A stretch of DNA of 55,058 bases, taken from the NCBI GenBank assembly GCA_028284775.1, contig JANQRB010000172.1, positions 1-55,058 on the forward strand. The letters run 5' to 3'. Below are positions 16,890 to 27,149 of the stretch, one piece after another. Position 1 is the first letter of the stretch. The number at the start of each line of letters is the position of its first letter. A program made the position numbers and the translations under genes. This stretch comes from Candidatus Kapaibacterium sp. (GTDB taxonomy: Bacteria; Bacteroidota; Ignavibacteria; Kapaibacteriales; UBA7675). The notes beneath the pieces were generated by a model, which saw only the letters and a list, made by a program, of their open reading frames with translations, searched no databases and was not told the DNA's origin.

Positions 16890-19800
16890 ATGACACCACG
16901 CATCGTATTCTCGGCCCTTTTGCTGCTCTGCTGTATTGCTCTTGGGGCCTGCAGCCCGCCCGAGCCGACGCCGCCGCGCGTGCTGCTGCCGCCCGGCAAC
17001 CTAGCGCGCCTTGCAGCGCCCGGCGACTCGCTTAACAGTTATGCGGATGAAACGGCCCCTGTGCAGCGGCCGCCGGCGAGCGGGACGCATCGTAATCCCT
17101 ACGAACGCGAATTCCTGAGTCCCCCGCAATATCCCAGGCATGGTATCAAGGCGTCTCGTCACTTTGTCCAGGACAGCTTCGGCATTCGCAAGTCATCCGC
17201 CTTTGTCGTTAACCAGATTGCCGTTAACAACCTGACACGCAATATCGAATCGATGACCTTCCTCGACAACCGGCGTGGCTTCGTTTCTTTCGCCCATTCG
17301 CCCTGGCCGGAATACGCTGAGCAGGTAGGGCTTAATACCCGCGACGATCAGGGCGGCGTCGATCTTTTCTACTTCAGCCTGAAGTCCGATACCGGCTTCG
17401 TCTTCGAAAATCTGGTCAGCCTTTCCGATTCGATAAACACGAACTGGTGGGACTCGCACCCTTTCGCCGCTGACAGTCTGCTCGGTGACACCCTCCTTGT
17501 CGTCCTGCTCTGGTCGTCCGACGGTCGGCAGCCGTTTCGCTGGAAAATTGGAATGGACGGCACACGCTCGCGAATGGGCCATTCCGATTTGTATTATTCT
17601 TTCGGCTCGGACCCGACCGGCGCCAATGACTTACTTAACTTCCGCTGGTCGGCGCCGCGAGCGCTGCCCGAGGGCATCAACAAATCGGTCTCCAATGAAG
17701 GCAGTCCTTTCGTCTATTGTCTCTGCCACAGCAGCGGCACAACCTTGTTTTTCTCTTCGAATCGGGACGGCGCCGAGCAAGACTACGACCTGTACTCCGC
17801 GCCGATCACTATCGACTTTGCCGAGCGGCGCATCATCACCCGCGGCGCGGCGCGGCGTTTACCGCGCAATACCAGGCCCGACCTGCGCGATTCCAGCGTA
17901 AACTCAGCGGCGGATGAACGCTTCCCCTTCGTGCCTTCGCCCATCAGCGACAGCAACGACCGCTTTCTGTATTACAGCTCCAAACGCTTTCACGATACCG
18001 TCGGCCTGAGTCCTAATCTGGTGTTGCAGAGCCGCGGCAGCTTCGATCTTTACCGATCGCCCCTGGGCAGCGAGTATCCCTGCCGGCCCGCGCCAAGTCC
18101 GCCGGACGAGATAGCGATTAGTGTTGCGCTGCTCGATGCCTGTGATCCGGCGCGTCCGGTGCAGCAGGGGATGATTCGTCTGATCGATGAAAGCGGCGCC
18201 GCAGCTCCAATCGACATACGCGGTTCCAGGCATCGTTTCATTCTTCATCCCGATCGCCACTACAGCGTGTTGGGAGGATCCGATTATGCCGACCTTAACG
18301 ACTGCACTCTGCAGGGTGACAGCATCCTGGTTGGCTATTACCCGGCTGCGGACGTGACTATTCCGGGCAGGCAGATGCAGGGCAGCGATACTAGTTTCAT
18401 CAGCAGAGATACGATCCGATTCACGAATGTCGGCCAGATTCCGCTGCCCGGCGCAAGCATTAACTATGATGAGCTTCACAGCGAATTGAGGTTCGACGGC
18501 CGAAGGCTGCTGAAACGCTTCCAGGGGACAAAAACCGTTCGCGACAGCCGGATTCTGGGGCGGCGGCAGGCCGGGCTGACCTGGGAAGTGCAGGCGACAG
18601 TTTCCTGGAATACGGACGAGCGGCGGACGCGCCCGGGCGGCGATTGCGCTGCGGATCGCAGGGGCACTTTGCTCAGAAGCGCGACCGCCCCTTCCGAAAC
18701 CGGTCGCAACGGCGTCATCTCGACCTTCGGCCTGCGCGGCAAGGTAGAATTGCACGACACCGTTTATCTCGTGCCGGAACATCGTCCCAAACCGGAGATC
18801 GAACTGGAGGTTTTCGTTATTAACATTCTGAGACCCGGGGAGCCGGTGCGCAATCCCCTCATTGCCGTCTACGAAGGTTCAGACAGCAGGCCGATCTTGC
18901 GGGAAAGCGACAAACAAAGCATACGCATTAAGCTGGAATGCCATACACGCTACACCATCAAGGGCGGCTCCGACTATGATGGCTTTGATTGCGGCGAAGC
19001 GGATAACAGAGTCTTGATGTATTATCGGGCGCCGGCACGGGACACCCTTTCAGGCAGTTGGCGACGGCCCCTCCGCCGTCCTGCCCTCCCTGCGCGCAAA
19101 ATCACAAGCGCGGAATTGCCTTCTGAAAAGTCCCTGAATCTTGGTGGCGTTACTACGAGTAATGTTGACCGCAGGCAACTCATTCGCGACACGGTTTATG
19201 TGATTCCGCACTATTATCAGAAGCCGCCTTGTGTTGAACGCTTTGTCCGGTTTAAGGGCATCTTCAAAAATGTGCCCTACTTTCAAACGGGCATGTGGGA
19301 AGTTAACACAAGTGATAATCTGAAGCTTCACCTCGATTCGCTGCACAATCGGTCGCAGGCCACGGACAGCTCGTCGCTTGCGATGGCGCGCTGGGTCGAG
19401 TTGCATCCCGAAAATTCCTACTGGCATTCCTGGGACCCGGACAGAGCGCTGAACAACCCCAGCGATAACCGCGGTCGCATCAGAAGGATCGCGCAGTATC
19501 AAAGCAATTTTGCGCCCAAGGTCGATGCCAGCCTCGACAACATGACGCGCATCGTCAGCAGTCAACTGCTGCCCCAGTTTCACAAAATCGACAGTCTGCT
19601 GTCAACCGGAGGACGCCACAACAGCAAGTTAATCATCCAGGTGGAGGCTTACAGCGACAAACGGCCGGTACGTGTCGGTTGGTACACCGGGCAGGATGTT
19701 AACTATACCGAAGGCGAGCTGGTCGACACGGGCAATGGTCTGCAACCGCGTCTCATGCCGTTGTCGATCCCACACCGCAGCAATCTCAATCTAGACAACG

Positions 19801-20255
19801 ACACGCTATCGAAGCTGCGCGCATGGTACGGCTACCGGGAGATCATTCAACGCCTGCGACGGGATTCGCTCTTTCAGCATTATGCAGCCCAAAACGCAAT
19901 TCTCTATCCCGAGGAGATCATCGCGGGCGAGGCCGAACGCGACCGCCGTTTTGACGAGAGCAAGATCATTATTCTCAGCAAGGGCAAGTATTTCGATGCC
20001 GGTGTCAGCGCCGAACACCGTGCTTATACGCGCGCGCCGGACGGCGCAAGCAACTATTTCAGCTACGATACGGTCCGCCGCGTTAATGTAAAAGTCTACC
20101 TGATCGAGTTTGTGGAGCATCGTATCGTGTCCAACGAATGCTGCAACAAAAGCCGCTGGCTTCGCGAGATCGATGTTAACAAAACAAGACTGCCGAAGGC
20201 CGCAGATTCCGATCCTCCCAGACAGAGCCAAAACGAGCAGCGAACTTTCAGATAA
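16890..20255 (+). CDS. large lipoprotein with beta-propeller, duplicated CRD-like and OmpA-like parts (PorE-like architecture)
   Basis: The 1121-residue product has a lipobox (Leu-Gly-Ala-Cys, Cys near 21). Residues ~90-410 carry TolB/PD40-type propeller blades (TLFFSSNRDGAEQDYDLYSA, FLYYSSKR...GSFDLYRSPL). Two copies of a carboxypeptidase-regulatory-like domain follow, marked by the repeated GGSDY....DC signature (near residues 460 and 690). Near 900-1000, LIIQVEAYSDKRPV and LSKLRAWYGYREIIQRL match the layout of an OmpA-like peptidoglycan-binding domain, though key residues are diverged. Propeller, CRD and OmpA domains in one lipoprotein is the known architecture of PorE, the peptidoglycan anchor of T9SS; here the TPR part is absent. 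The gene ends the operon. The PorE comparison is by architecture, not by alignment. Confidence 0.7.
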   Translation: MTPRIVFSALLLLCCIALGACSPPEPTPPRVLLPPGNLARLAAPGDSLNSYADETAPVQRPPASGTHRNPYEREFLSPPQYPRHGIKASRHFVQDSFGIRKSSAFVVNQIAVNNLTRNIESMTFLDNRRGFVSFAHSPWPEYAEQVGLNTRDDQGGVDLFYFSLKSDTGFVFENLVSLSDSINTNWWDSHPFAADSLLGDTLLVVLLWSSDGRQPFRWKIGMDGTRSRMGHSDLYYSFGSDPTGANDLLNFRWSAPRALPEGINKSVSNEGSPFVYCLCHSSGTTLFFSSNRDGAEQDYDLYSAPITIDFAERRIITRGAARRLPRNTRPDLRDSSVNSAADERFPFVPSPISDSNDRFLYYSSKRFHDTVGLSPNLVLQSRGSFDLYRSPLGSEYPCRPAPSPPDEIAISVALLDACDPARPVQQGMIRLIDESGAAAPIDIRGSRHRFILHPDRHYSVLGGSDYADLNDCTLQGDSILVGYYPAADVTIPGRQMQGSDTSFISRDTIRFTNVGQIPLPGASINYDELHSELRFDGRRLLKRFQGTKTVRDSRILGRRQAGLTWEVQATVSWNTDERRTRPGGDCAADRRGTLLRSATAPSETGRNGVISTFGLRGKVELHDTVYLVPEHRPKPEIELEVFVINILRPGEPVRNPLIAVYEGSDSRPILRESDKQSIRIKLECHTRYTIKGGSDYDGFDCGEADNRVLMYYRAPARDTLSGSWRRPLRRPALPARKITSAELPSEKSLNLGGVTTSNVDRRQLIRDTVYVIPHYYQKPPCVERFVRFKGIFKNVPYFQTGMWEVNTSDNLKLHLDSLHNRSQATDSSSLAMARWVELHPENSYWHSWDPDRALNNPSDNRGRIRRIAQYQSNFAPKVDASLDNMTRIVSSQLLPQFHKIDSLLSTGGRHNSKLIIQVEAYSDKRPVRVGWYTGQDVNYTEGELVDTGNGLQPRLMPLSIPHRSNLNLDNDTLSKLRAWYGYREIIQRLRRDSLFQHYAAQNAILYPEEIIAGEAERDRRFDESKIIILSKGKYFDAGVSAEHRAYTRAPDGASNYFSYDTVRRVNVKVYLIEFVEHRIVSNECCNKSRWLREIDVNKTRLPKAADSDPPRQSQNEQRTFR

Positions 20256-20705
20256 ACTCTCTGATGTCGACACAGTCTCACGCTTCAATTGGGAATGGAA
20301 AGGAGGCGAGCGTCCGGGCAACGACTCCGCCACCAAGCGCGTTAAGAATACACCGGTTTGTTTCTTGCTTTTCACACTGACTCTCTGCATGGGAATACAG
20401 AGACACAACGGTCCGCGTCGCTTGTCTTGCTGCCTAGACAGATCCAGGAGCACTCGGGGCTGCATTCCTGCGCCGAGCGCAGGACCGAGAGTTCATTAAA
20501 AAAACGGGTTTACCAACACTTGTTATTTGAAACAACTGCGTTGAATGAGCGCTGAGCAAGACCGATTTATGTTTTTGGAGCGCCGTAGTCATTCTCTGGC
20601 GGGCTGTTCAGAATATTTTACGTCAGCTCAAGGCGCAAGTACGGGCAGTTCTGCGACAATGTGCACTGTTCGGCAGTAGAAACGCCCCAGGTCATCAGGA
20701 CTTCG
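20256..20705. other. 450-bp region between convergent genes, hairpin only
   Basis: No gene is supported. A nested hairpin lies at 20453-20489: CTCGG/CCGAG outside and TCCTGCG/CGCAGGA at 20466-20472 and 20478-20484 inside. It is followed by an A-run rather than a T-tract on the plus strand. Confidence 0.35.
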
Positions 20706-22400
20706 TCAACGATCGTCTAGCGCAATCAGGAAAGAAACAAGATTGAGGCTGCGCGCCAGTCCCAATTTGCGGCGGATGTGCTGACGCTGCGTATTAACGG
20801 TGTGGATGGAGGTGAACAGCAGTTTGGCGATTTCCTGCGAACTGAGCTCCAGGCGCAACAGGCAGCAAATCTTGCGTTCGCTGGTCGTCAGTGACGGACA
20901 GGCCTGCAGCAACAATCGCAGGAAGTCCTGGTGCACCTGGGAAAAGCGTTCATCGAACGTGTTAATATCGAGAGGGTCTCGTTGCAGCGTTTCAATCTCC
21001 TTCGCCATTGCGGTGGCCAGCCTGCGCGAGCGTGCCGGCGTAGCCGCGCCGACATCGATAATCCGCCGGCGCAGCAGTTCGAGCAGCGATTGCTGTTGCT
21101 GAAGCGTTAAGGACATCTTCACGAGCTGCTGCTGTTGGCTGTGAATTTTGGCCTTCGCCTCCACGCTGTTACGCCGTAGCGTATCGACCTCGCGCTCCGA
21201 TGCATCGCTGGCGGCGCTTGCCGCCAGCGCCTGGATCTGCGCCTGCACCGCGGCCCCTTTCACCTGTTCCTTCAAACGCTGCTGCTGCCGCAGGTACATA
21301 AAGGCGGCATGAAAGTCACGACGCCGTTCCGATATCTCGACAAGCAGCGAGAGCATCTCCGATTCCATTTCCCGATCTTCGATCCGGCGGCTGCCGGCCA
21401 GCGCTTCATGGACGTAAGACAAAGCATCATCGTCGCGTCCCAGTAAAACATAAACTTTGGCACGTGCGGCGCGCGCCTGTTCTTCCAGGGCAGGTGCGTG
21501 CTTCCCGCTGATGCGCAGTACCGCGCGAAGGTGACGCATGGCCAACCGCGCCTGGGCAGTGGCGGCCAAAGCGACTGCCGTATTAAGGCGAATCCGCAGC
21601 TCACGCTCGTGCAGGCGGCTGCGCTGTATCCGCCGCAGGGCCCGGCCGTAGCAGTCCAGCGCGGCGCCGAACTCTTCGCGGTCGAAGTAAATATTGCCGA
21701 TGCTGAATTCGCTATCCGACACCCCCGTCGCATTGCCGATAGCTTTGTAATGTTCGAGGCATTGCCGAAAATAGTGAAGTGCCTGCGCGCCGTTCCGGAT
21801 AAGCTCATATATCGCGCCTATATTACCGAGAACGGCAGCGCGCAGCGTCGCGTAGTTTTCTTCTTCACAGATGCGCAGTGCGCGCAGCAGGCTCTCCAGC
21901 GAATCCCGATACGCCCCCCGGCAGCGCAAGAGCTGTCCGTAATCCTTCAAGGCACGCGCCAGGGCCGCCCGATCCTTCCCTGACTGCAGAGACCGGATCA
22001 GATCGTGCATGACGGTCTCGGCTTCCTGATGCCGCTGCAGAGCGCAGAGGCAGAGCGCCTGCAGACGAAGCGCATCGCAGCCCTGCGCGGCGGCGCGCTG
22101 TTTTTTGGCCATCGAGCACAGTTCACGGCTGTGATCCAGCGCTTCCGCGAATCTTCCCTGATAAAACAAACAGCCGGCAACTATCAGCCTGGCTTTAAGC
22201 GCCATCTCCCGGGCGGCATTGCCGCCGGCCAGCATCAGGACTTCGCGGGCGCTGTTCAGCGCCAGGCGGTTATCCAGACCGAAGGCACGCTGACCGAGCT
22301 CCAGGAGCAGCGGTACTCGCTTCGCATTGCTGCCGGCCAGCCGGAGTTCCTGTCGCAGGTCTTCGAGACTTGCACTGCCGGGGTGTATGTTCTGTGTCAT
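20706..22400 (-). CDS. TPR-repeat LuxR-type transcriptional regulator (left trio)
   Basis: The start is set at the ATG at 22400, which has AAGGAAG just upstream; the open frame reaches 22565 but that part is proline- and arginine-rich and lacks a ribosome site. Residues ~15-400 form tandem TPR helices (ALDCYGRALRRIQ, ALHYFRQCLEHYKAIG). A coiled coil follows (~400-475, Gln-rich), and a C-terminal LuxR-type helix-turn-helix (LTTSERKICCLLRLELSSQEIAKLL, TVNTQRQHIRRKLG). There is no membrane segment, receiver or PAS domain, so ligand or protein sensing by the TPR part is inferred. It is a clear paralog of the gene at 38435-40147 and may control the adjacent BNR and Omp28 genes. Confidence 0.85.
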   Translation of the reverse strand: MTQNIHPGSASLEDLRQELRLAGSNAKRVPLLLELGQRAFGLDNRLALNSAREVLMLAGGNAAREMALKARLIVAGCLFYQGRFAEALDHSRELCSMAKKQRAAAQGCDALRLQALCLCALQRHQEAETVMHDLIRSLQSGKDRAALARALKDYGQLLRCRGAYRDSLESLLRALRICEEENYATLRAAVLGNIGAIYELIRNGAQALHYFRQCLEHYKAIGNATGVSDSEFSIGNIYFDREEFGAALDCYGRALRRIQRSRLHERELRIRLNTAVALAATAQARLAMRHLRAVLRISGKHAPALEEQARAARAKVYVLLGRDDDALSYVHEALAGSRRIEDREMESEMLSLLVEISERRRDFHAAFMYLRQQQRLKEQVKGAAVQAQIQALAASAASDASEREVDTLRRNSVEAKAKIHSQQQQLVKMSLTLQQQQSLLELLRRRIIDVGAATPARSRRLATAMAKEIETLQRDPLDINTFDERFSQVHQDFLRLLLQACPSLTTSERKICCLLRLELSSQEIAKLLFTSIHTVNTQRQHIRRKLGLARSLNLVSFLIALDDR

Positions 22401-22804
22401 AAACTTCCTTGCCTGAAACGAGAAAACGCGCGCGCTGACGCAGGCTTGAACCCGATTGATTCGCGGGCGATAGCGCCCTGACAGCTCCGCCGCTCCCGGT
22501 CGACCCCTGCGGACATTATGACCGCCGATGCCCAAGTCCGGATCAGGCGGCGGCCGGTACAACACCCGGCTTCAATAACCGCACAAGCGGCAAGGGGTTT
22601 CACCCGGCACTATAAACAAATAGACCATCCCGGCGCTTGCCGTCCCCTCGATGCGCTCGCAGTGCTCCGCAAAGCTGCAAGGTGCCCCGCATCTCAGGGG
22701 GGAAGCCCGGAATGGCCTTGATTCGCCGTCCGAAGATCGCCGCCGGACGATGCCCGCGTGGAGTGTCCGCTAGATTCTTCGGCAATTCAGAAAATGTGCA
22801 CTGC
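22401..22804. other. 404-bp intergenic region upstream of the TPR-LuxR gene
   Basis: This is GC-rich sequence with no supported gene. It lies between the end of the BNR gene and the start of the regulator, both minus strand, and should hold the regulator's promoter. I see no hairpin with a T-tract. Confidence 0.35.
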
Positions 22805-24856
22805 TTATCGCAGGACAACAATGCTGTGCGTCAGGAAGACCGTACCCGACTGATAACGCAGGAAGTAGCGGCCCGCCGGGAGTTGCGATGCATCGAAACG
22901 CAGCATCCCTTGAGCGAGGTCGTCGCTGAGATCGAGAACGGGCCGGCCCAGTGCGTCGTGGACCGCAAGCCGCGCGCGCGCCGTGGAGAGCTCGGCGGGC
23001 AGCCTGATGTAGGCATAGTCACGCAGTGGATTCGGCCTGACCGCAAGACGCAGCTTTGCCTCCGTCCCGTCGGCAGCCACCGACGTTGAAGCCGAGGAAG
23101 AGGTACGAAATGAATGCACCTGCCCGTAATCGAATGACCAGGGGCCAACCCCAATGTCGAAGCGCCCACGCGTGCGGGTGAAGTACAGTGTATTCCACTC
23201 AAGGCCGGTCAGGCTGAACACCGTCGCCGTGGTGTTGGCCACCCGGAGGACTTTAGCGTTCTTCACTACAAAAGTAGGATCAGTCGATAGTTCGACGTCG
23301 TGCGCGAAGGCATCGGGCGTGGAATCGATCGTTAACTCGACATCGATCGGAACATTGGCAGACAGATCAGCCGGGAAGGTCACGAGCGGAGCTTGCAGGA
23401 AGTCCTGCTCGGTCGAAGTTTCCGTCACAAAGAGGACGCGTTCGCGCCATTCGCTCGCCAGATCGTCGTTCAGTGCCCGTACGCGCGCCACGTACTTGCG
23501 ATTGTATTTCAGGCCGCTCATCACAAAACCCGTTTCCGCCAGTTCGCTGTCGACAAGCAGCTCTCTGTCGAAAGCCTCGACATCATAAAAGAGACTGCTG
23601 ACCTGTTCGGAAATCAGCAAGTGATAGCCTGTCGCACCAACGACTGCCGTCCATTCGATCAGGACATCCTCTCCCGGCGTGATGCTCTGGTTGGGGCCGG
23701 GCTGAATGAATTCGGGCGCTTGCAGGGTCTGTCTGCCGTTCGTTCGCAGGAGAAAATCCAGTTCGTGCACGAGCAGCGTAACATCCGGCTCGGGATGCAG
23801 CGCCTGGACAAATCGCGACGTAGAATAGGGCGGCAGCGCAACAGGTCGCAGCTCTTTTTCCCAATTGAGACCGCCGTCGCGACTGCGCAGTATTTTGCCT
23901 TCGTAACCTGCCGCGATGCCGTTCCGGCTATCAGCAAAGGCGATGGCGCTGAGACCGGTATTCGGTTCGATAAGCTCATCCAGCAAGGTCTCCCAGTTCT
24001 GCCCGCCGTCGCGACTGCGGATAATCAGGTCCCGAGCCTGTGCACCCAGATACGTCGGCGCAGATCCGGCAGCCCAGATCTCCGATGGGTTAAGAAAGAA
24101 ATACCTGAGTATTCCGTCTGCGGCGGATCTGCTGTGAATTGTTTCCCAGCTAGCGCCGCCATCGACGCTCAGATGCAGTTCCATCGCTACCGGATCGCTG
24201 CTGATGTTCCGTCCATTGATGGCAAACACGTCAGGGGCGATGCAATGCACCTGCGTGATGCCCGCTTCGTAGCTGCCGGGCGGCAAGGCGATTTCGCGCC
24301 AGGACGTCCAGCCGTCATCCGTGGCGAGGATGCGGGAAGGAGCGAGCAGCCTGCTGAAGATCAGACCGTGTTCACTGTCGCACATGTGAATATCGTACGA
24401 TCGTGTCGGCAGCGGCCGGCCGGTCCAGCTTGCGCCGCCGTCATCGGAGCGCAGAAGTTCGGGGCGCGGAGCTTTGTTCTCCAGCAGAAATATCGTCGAA
24501 GGCGCGGGATGCGCTACCGCCGACCATTCCCTGCCCGGGCTCGTCTCGCGCAAGGTCGTCCAGCTTGCGCCGCCATCGCTTGTGCGCCGCAGACTGTGCT
24601 CGCCAATAACGACAAAGTGTGTGCCGTCGGGCCCTGCGATCGTGCGTCCCTGTTCGTGGCCGCGTGCGCCGGACTCCCGCTCTGCGACTTCCCAGCTGCT
24701 TGTCAACTGCGCGTCCAGTTCCTGAGGCAACAGAAAGCACATCGCTGCAGCGTATGCAGCGAGGACGGCGAAGCACTTTGCCGCCCGCACGCAGCGCGAT
24801 TGCCGCGCAGAAACAGAAGCTTGTTTTCGATGGAAATTTTCACTGCGTCCATTCAT
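22805..24856 (-). CDS. BNR/YCF48-type repeat protein with fibronectin III-like and T9SS sorting domains (left trio)
   Basis: The 683-residue product has an extended N-terminus and a signal peptide ending near Glu-Leu-Asp-Ala-Gln. Residues ~55-390 hold about six sialidase/YCF48-type blades (LLRSDDGGASW, LHLSVDGGASW, IIRSRDGGQNW, ILRSRDGGLNW), which suggests a beta-propeller on the cell surface. Two fibronectin III-like domains follow, then a T9SS type A sorting domain (AVRPNPLRDYAYIRL ... LPAGRYFLRYQSG). No catalytic sialidase arginine triad could be recognised, so an enzyme function is not claimed. It lies between the Omp28-related gene and the TPR-LuxR gene on the same strand. Confidence 0.8.
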   Translation of the reverse strand: MNGRSENFHRKQASVSARQSRCVRAAKCFAVLAAYAAAMCFLLPQELDAQLTSSWEVAERESGARGHEQGRTIAGPDGTHFVVIGEHSLRRTSDGGASWTTLRETSPGREWSAVAHPAPSTIFLLENKAPRPELLRSDDGGASWTGRPLPTRSYDIHMCDSEHGLIFSRLLAPSRILATDDGWTSWREIALPPGSYEAGITQVHCIAPDVFAINGRNISSDPVAMELHLSVDGGASWETIHSRSAADGILRYFFLNPSEIWAAGSAPTYLGAQARDLIIRSRDGGQNWETLLDELIEPNTGLSAIAFADSRNGIAAGYEGKILRSRDGGLNWEKELRPVALPPYSTSRFVQALHPEPDVTLLVHELDFLLRTNGRQTLQAPEFIQPGPNQSITPGEDVLIEWTAVVGATGYHLLISEQVSSLFYDVEAFDRELLVDSELAETGFVMSGLKYNRKYVARVRALNDDLASEWRERVLFVTETSTEQDFLQAPLVTFPADLSANVPIDVELTIDSTPDAFAHDVELSTDPTFVVKNAKVLRVANTTATVFSLTGLEWNTLYFTRTRGRFDIGVGPWSFDYGQVHSFRTSSSASTSVAADGTEAKLRLAVRPNPLRDYAYIRLPAELSTARARLAVHDALGRPVLDLSDDLAQGMLRFDASQLPAGRYFLRYQSGTVFLTHSIVVLR

Positions 24857-25079
24857 AGCTTATACCTACAAGTAATTAAAGTTGCTATAACAAAAGTTAA
24901 TACTATTATTTTCTACCTATCTTGTTCCACTGCGGGCGAAGCTCAGGCCTGCATTGCGCAGCACATATCGAGTGTTGTCTGCCGGCCTGCCGAGTGCGCG
25001 CTTCCGCACAATTGCCTGTGGATCGGGGATGCGAGTTTAATACTCCGCAATCGCGTTCCACCTCACCGCTACCGCTCTG

Positions 25080-27149
25080 TCACTTGAGAACCAAGATGCG
25101 ATTAACAAAGCGCTCGTCGCCGGCCTGCAACAGAGCCAAGTAGAGTCCTGAGCCCGGCGCCTCCGCCTCCACGCGCAGCCAATGTTCGCCCGCAGCCACC
25201 AGACCAAAATCCCGCTTCAGCAGCAGCCGGCCCTTAATGTCGAGCAGCGTAAGCTGAATGTTCCGCGCCTGCGTCAGCCGGAGCCTCAGACTGGACTTGT
25301 TTAAAGACAGATTCCAGGCGAGCCCGTCCGCTGCGCCGGGCATCGTTTCGGAAGCGGCGGCGGCCGGATTTATCAGAGGCGCGGAAGTACTGTTAAGTAC
25401 CTGCCGTCTGGTAGTTGAGGAATCGTGATAGGCGACAAACGCCAGCAGGCTGATCCGCTCCGGTTGCCAATCGGCGGCCAGCGGCAGAATAAATCTATGG
25501 CTGTAGAGACGGTCCACTTCCGGCTCGGCCGGAATGACGCCGGCGAGGCCCCAGCTTCCGAGCGGCATTGCCCGCAGTACATGATTGTGCTCAAATCCGA
25601 CGACGGGATGACCTTTGCGGTAGTAGGGATGGCCGTGCACATTGTTCATGCTGTTGCTCTGTTCCCAGCCGGGCCCCTCGCCGACCAGGCCGTCTTCGAT
25701 GACATACACATTGAGGCGCAGATCACCCCGCGCGGCATAGTCGACAAAACGCGCCCCCAGCTCGACAAGGACTTCGCGCTTATCGGCAGCGTATTCGCTC
25801 TTCAGCTCCAGCTCCAGCACGGATTCCAGCCCGGCAAGCTCTTCGGCAAGCGCCGGCCATGCGCTGCGGCTGGCCATGCCGACCCGCTTGCCATCAAATG
25901 CAATCCGGTTGAAACTGGCTTCCGGGTAAGCTGGAGCGAAGTCGGCAATCAATGACTGCGCCGCCTCGATCGCCATGGCATCGTTGAAGTGAATGGCCGC
26001 CGCGAGCACATCCGGGAAGGCTGCGATGATCTTATCCAGAACTACGACGCCATCAACGCAACTGCCGCACCAGGCGCCGGTAAACTTCTCGACTACTATG
26101 CGCCGGGGCACGCTGCGACCCGTCGTGACAGCCGTCAGCGCGGACAGCCGGTTGTCGGCCGGTTGCTCGTCGGGCATGCCGTTAACTTCCGTGATACGCA
26201 GCTCGAGCTTGTAAAGCCCGGCCTTATCCGCCTGCCAGACTTGCGGGTGCGTTAATTGATACTCCCGGTGCGGAGCGATCGACAAACCCTCCAGCAAAGC
26301 GCTTTGCGGCTGGCCCGCAGCAGTCTGATACACGATGCGTATCGCCGTGACCGTCGCTCGGCCATTATTAACAAGACGGCCGCGAATGGGTACTTCCGTT
26401 CCCAACACAGTTTCTTCCGGCAGATCGAGCGCCAGCAGCCGCAGGTCCCTCTCCGGCGCCTGGCCATAATGAAAGCTCAGTACGCGGTCGTCCTCCTGCT
26501 CGCGGCCGGCCGGCATGAGCATGGCTGCCGATCCGCCGTCGACATTGATGCCGGCGCTCGCGTCATGATTTTGCGCACCGACAGCTGCGGAAAAGTTTTC
26601 GGGAAGCTGCCCCCGGTTCCATACGATGTCGAAGTCACCCGCTTCGTAGAGGCGGATTGCGAAGTCAGCGTAGAGATCGTCGCCGGGCGTCTGTCCGGCT
26701 GGCGCCATAGAGCGCCATTGAATGACCTGGACGCGCGCAGGCGCGGCACCGTAGACCCAGCTTCGAACCTGCCCCTGCCGGTCGCTGCCGGATGCTAAAT
26801 GAAGATCGTGCCACAGAGCCATTATGGCGTTAAAGGGCGCGGAGGCGGAGGGCAACGCGTGATGATCGGCATTGCTGCCGGAGGATTGCTCATTGAAGCT
26901 GATGTATCCGTTGTCGCTGGCATAGAAGCCCTGCACGGGACGGCCGAAAAAATCCCAATCGAAGGGCAGCGGCTGCCAGGGCGAGAGGACATTGTCGAGC
27001 TGGCCGAAGAGGATGATCTTCCCGGGCCATTCGAAATTGTACTCCGCCGCCGTCCCCTGTTGCGTGGCATAATAATACGACGTCGCCTGCGCCTGGGACA
27101 GCCCGCAAACCAGCAGCAGCCCCGGCATCCATAGATTGAAAAGTCGCAT
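25080..27149 (-). CDS. Omp28-related thioredoxin-fold protein with T9SS sorting domain (left trio)
   Basis: The start is the ATG at 27149, directly after a strong AAGGAGG site. The 689-residue product has a signal peptide (ending near Ala-Gln-Ala), an N-terminal beta-rich region (ASDNGYISFN, VQVIQWRSM, DFAIRLYEAGDFDIVWN), a CARDB-like middle domain, then an Omp28-type thioredoxin-fold domain with redox motif GAWCGSC (Cys-Gly-Ser-Cys). It ends in a T9SS sorting domain (VAAGEHWLRVEAEAPGSGLY). Omp28 proteins are surface or outer-membrane proteins of Bacteroidota; the CxxC suggests disulfide chemistry outside the cell. It is paralogous to 33952-36042 over its whole length. Confidence 0.82.
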   Translation of the reverse strand: MRLFNLWMPGLLLVCGLSQAQATSYYYATQQGTAAEYNFEWPGKIILFGQLDNVLSPWQPLPFDWDFFGRPVQGFYASDNGYISFNEQSSGSNADHHALPSASAPFNAIMALWHDLHLASGSDRQGQVRSWVYGAAPARVQVIQWRSMAPAGQTPGDDLYADFAIRLYEAGDFDIVWNRGQLPENFSAAVGAQNHDASAGINVDGGSAAMLMPAGREQEDDRVLSFHYGQAPERDLRLLALDLPEETVLGTEVPIRGRLVNNGRATVTAIRIVYQTAAGQPQSALLEGLSIAPHREYQLTHPQVWQADKAGLYKLELRITEVNGMPDEQPADNRLSALTAVTTGRSVPRRIVVEKFTGAWCGSCVDGVVVLDKIIAAFPDVLAAAIHFNDAMAIEAAQSLIADFAPAYPEASFNRIAFDGKRVGMASRSAWPALAEELAGLESVLELELKSEYAADKREVLVELGARFVDYAARGDLRLNVYVIEDGLVGEGPGWEQSNSMNNVHGHPYYRKGHPVVGFEHNHVLRAMPLGSWGLAGVIPAEPEVDRLYSHRFILPLAADWQPERISLLAFVAYHDSSTTRRQVLNSTSAPLINPAAAASETMPGAADGLAWNLSLNKSSLRLRLTQARNIQLTLLDIKGRLLLKRDFGLVAAGEHWLRVEAEAPGSGLYLALLQAGDERFVNRILVLK

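Noticed and set aside
22805..24856. Sialidase (neuraminidase) activity for the BNR-type proteins
   Set aside because: The blades have the DGG.SW/DGG.NW pattern but no catalytic arginine triad or FRIP-type motif was seen; YCF48-like non-enzymatic propellers are as likely.
23393..25087. A 564-codon open frame on the plus strand
   Set aside because: It lies antisense to the BNR gene, whose domains, signal peptide and T9SS end are clear. Its product has no domain or ribosome site. Long antisense frames are common in GC-rich genes.
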